64,000 bases of DNA from Streptomyces plumbidurans (GTDB lineage: Bacteria; Actinomycetota; Actinomycetes; Streptomycetales; Streptomycetaceae). Where the stretch lies: contig NZ_JAFJSY010000001.1 of assembly GCF_019857225.1 (NCBI RefSeq), forward strand, positions 1 through 64,000. The letters run 5' to 3'. Of the stretch, positions 1-7,832 are shown piece after piece; the stretch's first letter is position 1, and every line of letters begins with the position of its first letter. Position numbers and translations under genes: made by a program. The notes under the pieces were generated by a model. It was given only the letters and a program-made list of their open reading frames with translations, did not search any database and was not told the DNA's origin.

Positions 1-629
1 GTGCCGTTCGCGGCGTGCGCGGCGGTGGCGTTCAGGGCGCCCGCGGTGGCCCGGCGCTCCGGGCCGTGCGGGCGCAGCAGGCCGGGGGCCATGCCGACGA
101 GCCAGGACCACACGCCCGCCGCGGCGGCCAGGGCGAGATGGCCCGGGACCTGCCCGAGGGTCTGCGGCGCGAACAGGGAGGCCGAGGTGATGAAGGTCAG
201 CACGACATTGCCGGGCGGTCCGACACGGGTCGCGTCGCACAGCGCCTTGTGCAGCGCGGCCAGCAGGGCGCCGACGGTGACAAGGACGACCGCGTTGCCG
301 GTCAGCGAGGCGGTGACCAGGCAGACCCCGAGACCGCCGACCATGGCGAGGATCACCCGGGCCAGGACCCGGCCCCGGGCGCCGTAGGGGCGGTTGTGGG
401 CGTAGAGCGCGCACAGGGAACCGGCCATCGTGTACATCGCCAGATCGAGCCGGCCGAGTGCCAGCAGCGTCAGGTTGGGCGGGGCGACCGAGGCGACCAC
501 GCTCAGCGCGGGCTTGAACCAGATGTCCACGGGCCGGCCGAGACGCAGGACGCCGGTCAGGGGGAGGCGGCGGGGGCGTGGGGCGGTGGTGGCGGCGGCG
601 GAGGTAGAGGCGGAGGTCGCTGGGGTCAT
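1..629 (-). CDS. FUSC-like integral membrane protein, 3' end outside the window
   Basis: The reading frame opens at an ATG (627-629) and runs off the left edge without a stop, giving 209 visible residues. After an Ala/Thr-rich N-terminus there are several hydrophobic helices separated by short charged loops (NRPYGARGR, DATRVGPPG). This resembles the first membrane half of FUSC / YccS-type or aromatic-acid exporter-like proteins. It is divergent from the DUF5134 gene. No Shine-Dalgarno stands out upstream, where the region is AT-rich (TAACATTAACGGG). The family call rests on topology and general resemblance only, and the C-terminal half cannot be seen. Confidence 0.6.
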   Translation of the reverse strand, partial: MTPATSASTSAAATTAPRPRRLPLTGVLRLGRPVDIWFKPALSVVASVAPPNLTLLALGRLDLAMYTMAGSLCALYAHNRPYGARGRVLARVILAMVGGLGVCLVTASLTGNAVVLVTVGALLAALHKALCDATRVGPPGNVVLTFITSASLFAPQTLGQVPGHLALAAAAGVWSWLVGMAPGLLRPHGPERRATAGALNATAAHAANG

Positions 630-822
630 GTGACATAACATTAACGGGTGTTTTACTCGTAATGAATTACCAGGCATCTACCCCTGCTACTCACCGCCCG
701 TGCTCCCTCGAATGCTCCCCGTGTACTCCCGTGCGCTCGTATGCGCGCCGCGCCGCGTGGGCAATCACCGACTGTCGACTCCGGCGACTTCGTCGTCGAT
801 TCCGTCGAGCGGGGAGGCGCGT

Positions 823-1377
823 GTGCACGGACCGGCTTCGCCCGGCTGGCTGCTGGTCGCGCTGTGCGCCGCGACCGGCGCCTACTGTCTGCTGCGGATG
901 CGCAGCAGCGTCGTCGAACAGCGCAGGTCGGCCGGCGGTGAGGCGCTGATGGGCTTCGGCATGGCCGCGATGGCCGTACCGGCGGCCGTGTTCAGCCCAC
1001 CGGCCTGGACTTGGCCCCTGTACGCGGCGGTGTTCGGCGCCGCCGCACTGCGCGCCCTGTGGGCGGCACGGACGAACGCGCACCATCTGCACCATCTGGT
1101 GGGCGCCTCGGCCATGGTCTACATGGCGGTCGTGATGGCCGCGTCCCCCGGGCATCACGCCGGGCACGGCATGACGTCCGGGGTGCCACTGGTGACCGGG
1201 GTGCTCCTGCTCTACTTCATGGGTTACGTGCTGCTGTCGGGCGTACGGCTCATACCGGCACCGGTAACGGTGGCCGCGGGCGGCGGGCCCCTCGGCTGGG
1301 GCGACCGGCCGGAGCTGGCGAAGGCGTGCCGGCTGTCGATGGGGATCGCGATGGTGGCGATGCTGATCACACTGTGA
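823..1377 (+). CDS. DUF5134 family membrane protein
   Basis: 184 residues starting V-H-G-P-A-S-P-G-W, the usual opening of actinobacterial DUF5134 proteins. The GTG at 823 has GGGGAGG at 811-817 a few bases upstream, so I prefer it to the longer frame that begins near 700. About five hydrophobic segments are visible, with a His-rich stretch (NAHHLHHLVG and SPGHHAGHG) between them. Those histidines could bind metal, but this is inference. Function of the family is unknown. The M56 peptidase gene follows on the same strand after about 95 bp. Confidence 0.75.
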   Translation: MHGPASPGWLLVALCAATGAYCLLRMRSSVVEQRRSAGGEALMGFGMAAMAVPAAVFSPPAWTWPLYAAVFGAAALRALWAARTNAHHLHHLVGASAMVYMAVVMAASPGHHAGHGMTSGVPLVTGVLLLYFMGYVLLSGVRLIPAPVTVAAGGGPLGWGDRPELAKACRLSMGIAMVAMLITL

Positions 1378-1460
1378 ACTGATCACGCGGGGCTTCTCGC
1401 GGGACCGTTGCCTGCGTCACTTTGCCGTGGCGGACCGTGTCCGGGGCGGGCGTCCACTCA

Positions 1461-1466
1461 TAGGGT
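1461..1466 (+). promoter_or_regulatory. -10 box of a probable leaderless promoter (M56 gene)
   Basis: TAGGGT ends exactly 7 nt before the ATG at 1474 and no Shine-Dalgarno is present. This is the TANNNT-N7-start arrangement of leaderless actinobacterial mRNAs. Confidence 0.5.
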
Positions 1467-1473
1467 GATCGCC

Positions 1474-2409
1474 ATGATGGTTGCCGCGGCACTGCTGCTG
1501 CTCGGCGGGCTGACCGCCGTCGGCGCCCCTCGGCTGCTCGCCCTGGCCGACTGGCCGGACCGCGAACCGGTGGTCGCGCTGTGGGTGTGGCAGTGCGTGG
1601 TGGCAGCCGTTCTGCTGTGCTGTGCGCTGTCGATGACGCTCAGCGCCGCGGCCGCCTGGCAGGCGGTGCGCGGCCATGTGTTCGCCGGGGCGCCGCACGG
1701 GGTCGTGGACGCCTACGCGCTCGGCGCCACCGGGCCCTGGGCCGCGGCGACCGCCGTGACGCTCGCCTGCGCCGGGGTGTGGAGCGGGGCCATGCTGGTG
1801 CGTGAGGTCGTGGGAGCGCGGGCGCGCCGTCGGCGGCGCCAAGCCGAACTCCTGCTCCGTGCACCGCTGTTGCCCGGCGAGGAGCCCGCGAAGGGCCGGC
1901 TCGTCGTGCTGGAGGGTGAGCGGCCCGACGCCTGGTGGCTGCCCGGTACGGCGCCTCAACTCGTCGTCACCACCGCCGCGCTGCGCCGTCTGGAGGGCCG
2001 GAAGCTGGACGCCGTACTCGCGCACGAGCAGGGCCATGCGCAGGCCCGGCACGACTGGCTGCTGCACTGCTCGGACGCGTTGGCGGGCGGGTTTCCGCAG
2101 GTGCCGGTGTTCGCGGCGTTCCGCGACGAGATGCACCGGCTGGTGGAACTCGCCGCCGACGACATGGCCTCGCGCCGTCACGGCCGGCTGACGACCGCCC
2201 TCGCACTCGTTGAACTCAACGAGGACAAGGGCGTGTTCGGACCCGCCCCCACAGCGCAGGCGCATGTGCCGCAGCGGGTGCACCGGCTGCTCAGCGCGCC
2301 CGACCGGCTCCCGCCGGTACGGCGGCTGGGGTTGACGGCGACCGCCGCGCTGGCACCCGTGGTGCCGGTCCTGGTGACGCTCGTACCCGGACTGCGGGCG
2401 CTCGGATAG
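1474..2409 (+). CDS. M56 family (BlaR1/MecR1-like) membrane metallopeptidase
   Basis: 311 residues. An N-terminal block of hydrophobic helices is followed by a cytosolic peptidase domain with the zinc motif HEQGH at about residues 184-188, and the downstream acidic ELAADD helix that supplies the third ligand. A final hydrophobic segment lies at the C-terminus. No sensor (penicillin-binding) domain is present, as is usual for short Streptomyces M56 proteins, so this is not a complete BlaR1. No BlaI-like repressor is next to it in this window; in many actinobacteria these peptidases pair with BlaI/MecI. Start chosen at the ATG 7 nt after a TAGGGT box; GTG at 1465 is the alternative. Confidence 0.82.
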   Translation: MMVAAALLLLGGLTAVGAPRLLALADWPDREPVVALWVWQCVVAAVLLCCALSMTLSAAAAWQAVRGHVFAGAPHGVVDAYALGATGPWAAATAVTLACAGVWSGAMLVREVVGARARRRRRQAELLLRAPLLPGEEPAKGRLVVLEGERPDAWWLPGTAPQLVVTTAALRRLEGRKLDAVLAHEQGHAQARHDWLLHCSDALAGGFPQVPVFAAFRDEMHRLVELAADDMASRRHGRLTTALALVELNEDKGVFGPAPTAQAHVPQRVHRLLSAPDRLPPVRRLGLTATAALAPVVPVLVTLVPGLRALG

Positions 2410-2464
2410 CAGCGGATCACGCGGACATTCGCCTCGCACCCCACCGGTCGGCGACGATCGGTAC

Positions 2465-3136
2465 ATGCGCCACCCGCCCATCGAGTCCCCGCCCCGCCCA
2501 CCGGACCTGCGCACCATCGCTCGTGTCGCCGCCGCGCTCGTGGTGTGCTCCGCGCTGCTGCTGACTCTCGTCGCGGTCCGGTGGCACCCGCTGACAGGCG
2601 CCGACGGTGACCTCGCCCGCACCACCCATCGCTGGGCCCTCGACGAACCCGGCCTCACCCATGTGTTCCGCGTCCTGACGGACTGGGTCTGGGACCCCTG
2701 GACGATGCGGCTGGTGTGCGCGGTCGCCGTGGGCTGGGTGGTGTGGCGGCGGTCGGACTGGTGGACGGCGCTGTGGCTGGCGATCACCGTGGCGGTCGGC
2801 AATCTGCTGCAACAAGGGCTCAAGGCCGCCGTCGACCGCCCGCGCCCCGTCTGGCGCGACCCAGTCGACTCGGCCCACTACGCCGCCTACCCCTCCGGGC
2901 ACGCGATGACCGCCACGATCGTCTGCGGCCTGCTGCTGTGGCTGCTGCACCGCCGACGCCCCGGCCGCGCGGTGTGGCGTACGGCGCTGACGGTGGCGCT
3001 GATCTCCGTGCTCGGGGTGGGTCTCACGCGCGTGTGGCTGGGCGTGCACTGGCCCTCCGACGTGCTGGGCGGCTGGCTCCTGGGCGCGACGGTCGTGGCA
3101 TCGGCGGCGCTGATCCACCGGCGCCGGCAGCCGTGA
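2465..3136 (+). CDS. PAP2 superfamily membrane phosphatase
   Basis: 223 residues with all three phosphatase signatures: K-A-A-V-D-R-P-R-P (120-128), P-S-G-H (143-146) and R-V-W-L-G-V-H-W-P-S-D (189-199). The His and Asp of the second and third motifs form the catalytic relay. Five to six hydrophobic helices surround them, with the active site expected on the outer face. The family dephosphorylates lipid phosphates such as undecaprenyl pyrophosphate or phosphatidic acid; the substrate here is not known. It lies 55 bp after the M56 gene and 86 bp before a HAD gene, all on the same strand. Confidence 0.88.
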   Translation: MRHPPIESPPRPPDLRTIARVAAALVVCSALLLTLVAVRWHPLTGADGDLARTTHRWALDEPGLTHVFRVLTDWVWDPWTMRLVCAVAVGWVVWRRSDWWTALWLAITVAVGNLLQQGLKAAVDRPRPVWRDPVDSAHYAAYPSGHAMTATIVCGLLLWLLHRRRPGRAVWRTALTVALISVLGVGLTRVWLGVHWPSDVLGGWLLGATVVASAALIHRRRQP

Positions 3137-3210
3137 GCGCGTCCACGCCGGGCGGCGAAGCTCCGACGCTCCTCCCTCCCGCACCTTCCGGCCGCCGGTG
3201 GGCCGCCACG

Positions 3211-3216
3211 TAAGAT
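3211..3216 (+). promoter_or_regulatory. -10 box of a probable leaderless promoter (HAD gene)
   Basis: TAAGAT lies 6 nt before the ATG at 3223, without any Shine-Dalgarno. This fits a start codon at or within a base of the transcription start. Confidence 0.4.
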
Positions 3217-3222
3217 CCACAC

Positions 3223-3912
3223 ATGACCGCTGTCCTGTTCGACTTCTCCGGCACCCTGTTCCGCATCGAGTCCACCGAGTCCTGGCTGCGCGCGGTGCTG
3301 GACGAGGCCGGGATCACGCTCCCGGAACCGGAGTTGAATCAGACGGCGAAGGCCCTGCATATGGCGGGGGCGCTGCCCGGCGGGGCGCCGCCGGAGCAAC
3401 TGCCCGCGGAATTCGCCGAGATGTGGGCGATCCGGGACCAGAGCTCCGAGCTGCACCGGGCCGCCTACACCGCGGTCGCCCGGCAAGTACCGCTCCCCGA
3501 ACCCGCGTTGTACGACGCGCTGTACGACCGGCACATGACGCCGGCCGCGTGGTCCGCCTACCCCGACGCCCCCGAGGTGCTGCGCGCGCTGCGCGAGCGC
3601 GGGATCGGTGTCGGCGTGGTGAGCAACATCGGCTGGGATCTGCGCCCGGTCTTCCGCGAGCACGGCCTCGACCGGTACGTGGACGCGTACGTCCTGTCGT
3701 ACGAGCACGGCGTCCAGAAGCCCGACGCACGGCTGTTCACGGTCGCCTGCGAGGCGCTCGGAGCCGAGCCCCGGCAGACCCTGATGGTCGGGGACGACCG
3801 GCGGGCGGACGGCGGCGCCTCGGCGCTCGGGTGCCGGGTGCACTTCGTGGACCACCTGCCGGCCGACGAGCGACCGGACGGGCTGCGTGCCGTGCTGGAC
3901 CTGGTGAACTGA
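3223..3912 (+). CDS. HAD family hydrolase
   Basis: 229 residues. Motif I is F-D-F-S-G-T (nucleophile Asp7); the usual +2 Asp is Ser, which may change the acid/base chemistry or specificity. Motif II is V-V-S-N-I-G, motif III lies in V-Q-K-P-D-A-R-L-F, and motif IV is G-D-D-R-R-A-D-G-G. An alpha-helical cap sits between motifs I and II (class C1). Substrate unknown. The +2 Ser points away from typical phosphoglycolate phosphatases, though such variants are seen in Streptomyces HAD proteins. It converges with the DUF2630 gene, 19 bp away. Confidence 0.82.
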   Translation: MTAVLFDFSGTLFRIESTESWLRAVLDEAGITLPEPELNQTAKALHMAGALPGGAPPEQLPAEFAEMWAIRDQSSELHRAAYTAVARQVPLPEPALYDALYDRHMTPAAWSAYPDAPEVLRALRERGIGVGVVSNIGWDLRPVFREHGLDRYVDAYVLSYEHGVQKPDARLFTVACEALGAEPRQTLMVGDDRRADGGASALGCRVHFVDHLPADERPDGLRAVLDLVN

Positions 3913-3931
3913 CCCGAGGCCGGCCCCAGCC

Positions 3932-4180
3932 TTAGCCCTGATACCCCTCGACCTGCGAGGACGGTCGCACGCGCGCCTCGTCCGGGTTCGCCCCGAACTC
4001 GGTCTTCGCGCGCCGCTGCCGCAACAGGTCCCAACACCGGTCGAGTTCGCGTTCCAGCCGGTCGAGCCGCTGCCGTTCCGTCTCGCTGTCGATCTCTCCC
4101 GCGGCGACGGATGCGCGGAGCTTGCGCTCGTCCTCGACCATCTCCGTGATCCTGCTCAGGATCTGCTGGTCCTGTTCCAT
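3932..4180 (-). CDS. DUF2630 family small protein
   Basis: 82 residues, strongly charged and predicted almost entirely helical (E/R/K/D/Q-rich, probably a coiled coil), ending in a short tail E-G-Y-Q-G. It opens M-E-Q-D-Q-Q-I-L, typical of DUF2630. The ATG at 4178-4180 is preceded on the minus strand by GGAGGAGG at good spacing, which decides the start over a frame beginning 9 codons earlier. Function unknown. The region upstream of this gene holds the 21-bp tandem repeats. Confidence 0.8.
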   Translation of the reverse strand: MEQDQQILSRITEMVEDERKLRASVAAGEIDSETERQRLDRLERELDRCWDLLRQRRAKTEFGANPDEARVRPSSQVEGYQG

Positions 4181-4222
4181 GTCGCAGGCCTCCTCCGCTC
4201 GGCGCACGTGCCCTCTTCTGGA

Positions 4223-4306
4223 ACAGCCAAGGCCATTTCAGGGACAGCCAAGGCCATTTCAGGGACAGCCAAGGCCATTTCAGGGACGGCCAAGCCCACT
4301 TTAGGG
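4223..4306. repeat. Four tandem copies of a 21-bp unit
   Basis: Units at 4223-4243, 4244-4264 and 4265-4285 are identical; 4286-4306 is a diverged copy (G for A near its start, CCACTTTA for CCATTTCA). A fifth unit begins ACGGCC at 4307 and decays. Each unit contains AGCCAAGGCC and TTTCAGGG. The array fills the 328-bp gap between the DUF2630 start and the downstream TetR gene and is not coding on any convincing frame. It is too short and has no spacers, so it is not CRISPR. It could be a variable-number repeat or a stacked protein-binding site. Confidence 0.85.
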
Positions 4307-4469
4307 ACGGCCGGATCGTTGTGCGACGGGAGTGCGCAGACCGGAAAAGTAGCCTCAGGACACTATCCGAGGGGATAAAACCGTCCGCCTGAGACGATCC
4401 CCCGCGTCGCCCCAGACGGACGGCAGCCCTGACCAGCCCCTACGTGGTTCCGATCGGGACCCTGCTGAG

Positions 4470-4494
4470 TATAGTTGGCTGGCAGCCAGTCAAC
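4470..4494 (+). promoter_or_regulatory. -10 box and overlapping 21-bp palindrome: probable TetR self-operator
   Basis: TATAGT (4470-4475) is a good -10 box. It overlaps a near-perfect palindrome at 4474-4494 with half-sites GTTGGCTGG and CCAGTCAAC around a CAG centre. The TetR gene starts 14 bp downstream with its own GGAG. The position suggests autorepression by blocking RNA polymerase. Confidence 0.55.
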
Positions 4495-4508
4495 GCAGGA
4501 GTTACAGC

Positions 4509-5231
4509 ATGTCCCCGCGCAGCGCCTCGGTCAATGAAGAGTTGCGGAGACGTTCCCGGGAGCGGCTCCTGCAAGCGGCCGTCGAGCTGGTCGATGAGCA
4601 CGGGTACGAGGCGACGACTCTCGGCGCCATCGCGGACCGGGCCGGCTCCGCGCGCGGGCTGGTGTCCTACTACTTCCCCGGCAAGCGGCAGCTCGTGCAG
4701 TCCGCGGTGCACCGGCTGATGCACCGCACGCTGGAGGAGGCGGTGGAGCGGGACCCGCGCAGCGAGGACGGCCGGGAGCGGATGGCCCGCGCCATCGACG
4801 CGATCCTGAACCTGGGCCGGGACCGGCCCGTCCTGATGCGGCAGCACATGGCCGGGCTGCTGCAGGCGGAGGGCTTCGTACAGTGCCCGGAGCAGAAGCG
4901 CCTGGCCGAGCTGCTGCGGGACGTCGTCACCCGGCAGGGGTCGCAGAACGTCGACGAGGACTATCCGATGCTGCGCTCCCTGCTGATGGGCGCGGTCTAC
5001 GCGATGGTGCTGCCGAACGTCCCGATGCCGATCACCACCCTGCGGGCCGAGCTGTTCAAGCGCTACCGCCTCGACTGGGACATGGGCGTCCCACCGGACA
5101 GCGCCCCGGCGACCGGCGAGAGCGGCAAGTCCGACCTGTCACGCTTCTTCGCCACGGGCGAGGGGCGGGGTGAGGGGACGGAATCGACGGAGCAGACGGA
5201 ACCGGAGAAGCGGGCGCCCGACGCGCAGTAA
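4509..5231 (+). CDS. TetR/AcrR family transcriptional regulator
   Basis: 240 residues. The N-terminal helix-turn-helix covers about residues 12-60 (ERLLQAAVELVDEHGYEATT, then AIADRAGSARGLVSYYFPGKRQL). The ligand/dimerization domain follows, with a charged low-complexity tail from about residue 200 (GEGRGEGTESTEQTEPEKRAP) that is probably disordered. CAGGAG lies 10 nt before the ATG. The 21-bp palindrome over its promoter suggests self-control. No obvious target gene is adjacent: the next gene converges. The ligand is unknown. Confidence 0.88.
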   Translation: MSPRSASVNEELRRRSRERLLQAAVELVDEHGYEATTLGAIADRAGSARGLVSYYFPGKRQLVQSAVHRLMHRTLEEAVERDPRSEDGRERMARAIDAILNLGRDRPVLMRQHMAGLLQAEGFVQCPEQKRLAELLRDVVTRQGSQNVDEDYPMLRSLLMGAVYAMVLPNVPMPITTLRAELFKRYRLDWDMGVPPDSAPATGESGKSDLSRFFATGEGRGEGTESTEQTEPEKRAPDAQ

Positions 5232-5312
5232 CCACACTCCCCACCCACGCCCTCTTACCATCCGGGCCACCCGCCCCCCTCACCATCCGGACCGCCCGTC
5301 GCCCCTCCCCCT

Positions 5313-5840
5313 TCAGCACCGCGCATGACGAGGCGTCAAAAACCCCGAATCGCGAGCCTGCGAGATGAGGCGCAGGGACTTGCGGCGTCCGTGTCCGGTC
5401 GCGCACATCACCGCGAGGACCGGGTCGGCACCCTCCTGCTGGGCCGCACGGTATTCCTGTGCCACACGTCGGCGACCCTCGATGCCGAGGGGCCAGGCGG
5501 GTCGGGCCCGCCGCGAGAGTGCGGGTGTGCGATACGCACCGGCCACACCTGCCGCACCGGCGAGCCCGCACGCCTCGAAGAGCGGTTCCTCGATCCACTC
5601 GGTGAGCTCCGCGAGGTCGTCCAGGGACAGCGCGGGCTGCGCCCGTACCTCCTCCAGCGCGACACGTCCGTCACACACCACCGCGAGCAGGTCGATCCGG
5701 GCGCCGTCGCCGAACCCCAGCCCGACGGTGAACCACGACGTGGTGCGCTCGTCCTCCCGCACTTCCCACGCGGGCCATACGGACACCGTGCCATCCGTCG
5801 GACAACGATCAGAAAGATTAAGAAAGGATGCTTCTAGCAC
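5313..5840 (-). CDS. DUF6214 family protein
   Basis: 175 residues if started at the GTG at 5838-5840; the conserved part begins V-W-P-A-W-E-V-R-E. It is a small acidic cytosolic protein of alpha/beta look (FGDGARIDLLAVVCDGRVALEEVRAQPALSLDDLAELTEWIEEPLF) with a basic C-terminus. The first dozen codons (CTA, TTT, CTT, AAT, TCT) are unlike the rest in codon use, and the upstream DNA is AT-rich, so the true start may be an internal GTG near 5786. It has no membrane segment. Function unknown. Confidence 0.65.
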   Translation of the reverse strand: MLEASFLNLSDRCPTDGTVSVWPAWEVREDERTTSWFTVGLGFGDGARIDLLAVVCDGRVALEEVRAQPALSLDDLAELTEWIEEPLFEACGLAGAAGVAGAYRTPALSRRARPAWPLGIEGRRRVAQEYRAAQQEGADPVLAVMCATGHGRRKSLRLISQARDSGFLTPRHARC

Positions 5841-6067
5841 ACGCGATACGTAACCACTTGATCACATGCCGCGATAACGGACACGCACGGCCAGGCCGCG
5901 CCTGCACCCTGTCAGCGCAGCAGCGCCGGCAGGCGCCGTAGCGGAATCGGATGCCGTCGAGTGGGCAGGACACACAGCGGCAACGACCCGGAAATCAACA
6001 GACTGTTCAACGCCCGTACGGTCCCATGCTGTTCGGACGTCCCCTCCCCCGCCGCTCAGGAGTGCCC

Positions 6068-7453
6068 ATGTCCACGACCGCCCCCGTCCATCCGGTCGAC
6101 GAGGTCCCGCCCGTACGGCAGTTGGCCGCCTTCGGGCTGCAACATGTGCTCGCGATGTATGCCGGCGCGGTCGCGGTGCCGCTGATCGTGGGCGGTGCGA
6201 TGAAGCTGTCGCCCGCGGACCTGGCGTATCTGATCACCGCCGATCTGCTGGTGTGCGGTATCGCGACGCTCATCCAGTGCGTGGGGTTCTGGCGGTTCGG
6301 CGTACGACTGCCGATCATGCAGGGCTGTACGTTCGCCGCGGTGTCGCCGATGGTGCTCATCGGGACGACGGGCGGCGGACTGCCCGCGATCTACGGCTCG
6401 GTGATCGTCTCGGGGCTGGCGATCATGCTGCTGGCACCGGTCTTCGGGAAGCTGCTGCGCTTCTTCCCGCCGCTGGTCACCGGCACCGTCATCCTGATCA
6501 TCGGGGTCTCGCTGCTGCCGGTCGCGGGCAACTGGGCGGCGGGCGGGGCCGGTTCGAAGGACTTCGGCGAGCCGAAGAACCTGGCCCTTGCCGCCTTCGT
6601 CCTGGTGGTGGTGCTGGTCGTGCAGCGGTTCGCGCCGGCGTTCCTGAGCCGGATCGCCGTACTGATCGGCATCGCGGTGGGGCTCGCGGTCGCGGTGCCC
6701 TTCGACTTCACGGACTTCGGCGGGGTCGGTGATGCCGACTGGCTGGGGATCAGCACGCCGTTCCACTTCGGTGCGCCGAGCTTCGAGGCCTCGGCGATCG
6801 TGTCGATGCTGGTGGTGGCGCTGGTGACGATGACCGAGACCACCGGCGACCTGATCGCGGTCGGCGAGATGACCGGGCGGCAGGTCGAGCCGCGCCCGCT
6901 GGCCGACGGGCTGCGCGCCGACGGACTGTCGACCGTGCTGGGCGGCGTGTTCAACACCTTCCCGTACACGGCGTTCGCGCAGAACGTCGGCCTCGTCGGG
7001 ATGACACGGGTGCGCAGCCGCTGGGTGGTGGCCGCCGCGGGCGGCATCCTCGTCGTGCTCGGGCTGCTGCCGAAGCTGGGCGCGGTGGTGGCGGCGATAC
7101 CCGCGCCCGTGCTGGGCGGTGCGGGTCTGGTGATGTTCGGGACAGTGGCCGCGAGCGGGCTGCGGACCCTGGCCCGGGTGGACTTCAGGGACAACCACAA
7201 CCTCACGGTCGTCGCGGTGTCGGTGGCCGTGGGGATGCTGCCGGTCGGGGTGCCGACGGTGTACGCGAAGTTCCCGGACTGGTTCCAGACGGTGATGAAC
7301 AGCGGTATCAGCGCGGGCTGCCTGACGGCGATCGTGCTGAACCTGCTCTTCAACCACCGTGCCTTGAAAGCGACTTCAGCCGCCGAGCCGGGTGGCCTGC
7401 CGAGCGGCGGCGGCGAGCAGGGCGTCCAGGAGCCCCGGGAAGAGATCGTCTAG
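6068..7453 (+). CDS. NCS2 family nucleobase:cation symporter (xanthine/uric acid permease-like)
   Basis: 461 residues with 12-14 membrane helices. It opens with P-P-V-R-Q-L-A-A-F-G-L-Q-H-V-L-A-M-Y-A-G-A, the family's Q-H signature helix. A central T-E-T-T-G-D-L-I-A-V-G motif and N-T-F-P-Y-T-A-F-A-Q-N-V-G match the purine-binding region of XanQ/UapA/PbuX proteins, so xanthine or urate is the likely cargo rather than uracil. ATG at 6068 chosen because homology starts about there. The last about 26 residues (from TSAAEPGG) are Gly/Glu-rich and antisense to the ArsR C-terminus; they look like a read-through extension. Confidence 0.85.
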   Translation: MSTTAPVHPVDEVPPVRQLAAFGLQHVLAMYAGAVAVPLIVGGAMKLSPADLAYLITADLLVCGIATLIQCVGFWRFGVRLPIMQGCTFAAVSPMVLIGTTGGGLPAIYGSVIVSGLAIMLLAPVFGKLLRFFPPLVTGTVILIIGVSLLPVAGNWAAGGAGSKDFGEPKNLALAAFVLVVVLVVQRFAPAFLSRIAVLIGIAVGLAVAVPFDFTDFGGVGDADWLGISTPFHFGAPSFEASAIVSMLVVALVTMTETTGDLIAVGEMTGRQVEPRPLADGLRADGLSTVLGGVFNTFPYTAFAQNVGLVGMTRVRSRWVVAAAGGILVVLGLLPKLGAVVAAIPAPVLGGAGLVMFGTVAASGLRTLARVDFRDNHNLTVVAVSVAVGMLPVGVPTVYAKFPDWFQTVMNSGISAGCLTAIVLNLLFNHRALKATSAAEPGGLPSGGGEQGVQEPREEIV

Positions 7454-7732
7454 GTCGTCCCGGCGCAGGCCGTTCATCTTGGCCGTGCCCCGGTAGCACT
7501 GACGGATCACGCCCGCCTCGCGCAGCACCCGGAAGTGGTGCGTGCTCGTGGACTTGGTCACCGGCAGGACGAACTGCGAGCAGGTGAGCTCGGTGCGGTC
7601 GGCGGCGAGCTCACGCACGATCTGCAGCCGCATCGGGTCGGAGAGCGCGTGCAGCACGGCTTCCAGCCGGATGTCCTCGCGCACGGGGTGCGGCAGGTCC
7701 CGGCTGCTGGCGGCGGGGGCGGCGGTACTCAC
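7376..7732 (-). CDS. ArsR/SmtB-type winged-helix regulator
   Basis: 118 residues from the GTG at 7730-7732. The core EAVLHALSDPMRLQIVRELA, then LTCSQFVLPVTKSTSTHHF and VLREAGVIRQ, is a winged helix-turn-helix with the recognition helix at STSTHHFRVL. The metal-binding ELCVCD box of ArsR is absent; two Cys remain (one in LTCSQF, one in IRQC). It is back to back with the Old Yellow Enzyme gene, which points to redox- or electrophile-responsive control of that enzyme (inference). Its 3' end overlaps the permease gene by 78 bp on the opposite strand. Confidence 0.82.
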   Translation of the reverse strand: MSTAAPAASSRDLPHPVREDIRLEAVLHALSDPMRLQIVRELAADRTELTCSQFVLPVTKSTSTHHFRVLREAGVIRQCYRGTAKMNGLRRDDLDDLFPGLLDALLAAAARQATRLGG

Positions 7733-7751
7733 TCGGTCATTGTACGAGAGC

Positions 7752-7795
7752 CATCGTAGTTTGACATCCGACGTACTACGATGCCTATCGTACGA
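7752..7795. promoter_or_regulatory. Shared ArsR/OYE promoter with inverted-repeat operator
   Basis: Perfect 9-bp arms CATCGTAGT (7752-7760) and ACTACGATG (7775-7783) bracket a TTGACA -35 (7761-7766) whose -10 would lie near 7784-7789. A second palindrome, TCGTACGA, is at 7788-7795. A dimeric ArsR protein bound here would occlude the promoter toward the flavin enzyme at 7833. Confidence 0.55.
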
Positions 7796-7832
7796 ACTGT
7801 CCCGCAGTCCCGTGAGAACGGAGCAGCTCCCC

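Noticed and set aside
1474..2409. A complete BlaR1 beta-lactam sensor
   Set aside because: No penicillin-binding sensor domain follows the peptidase and no BlaI gene is adjacent.
4223..4306. Tandem repeats as a CRISPR array
   Set aside because: Units are directly adjacent with no unique spacers, only four copies are present, and no cas genes are in the window.
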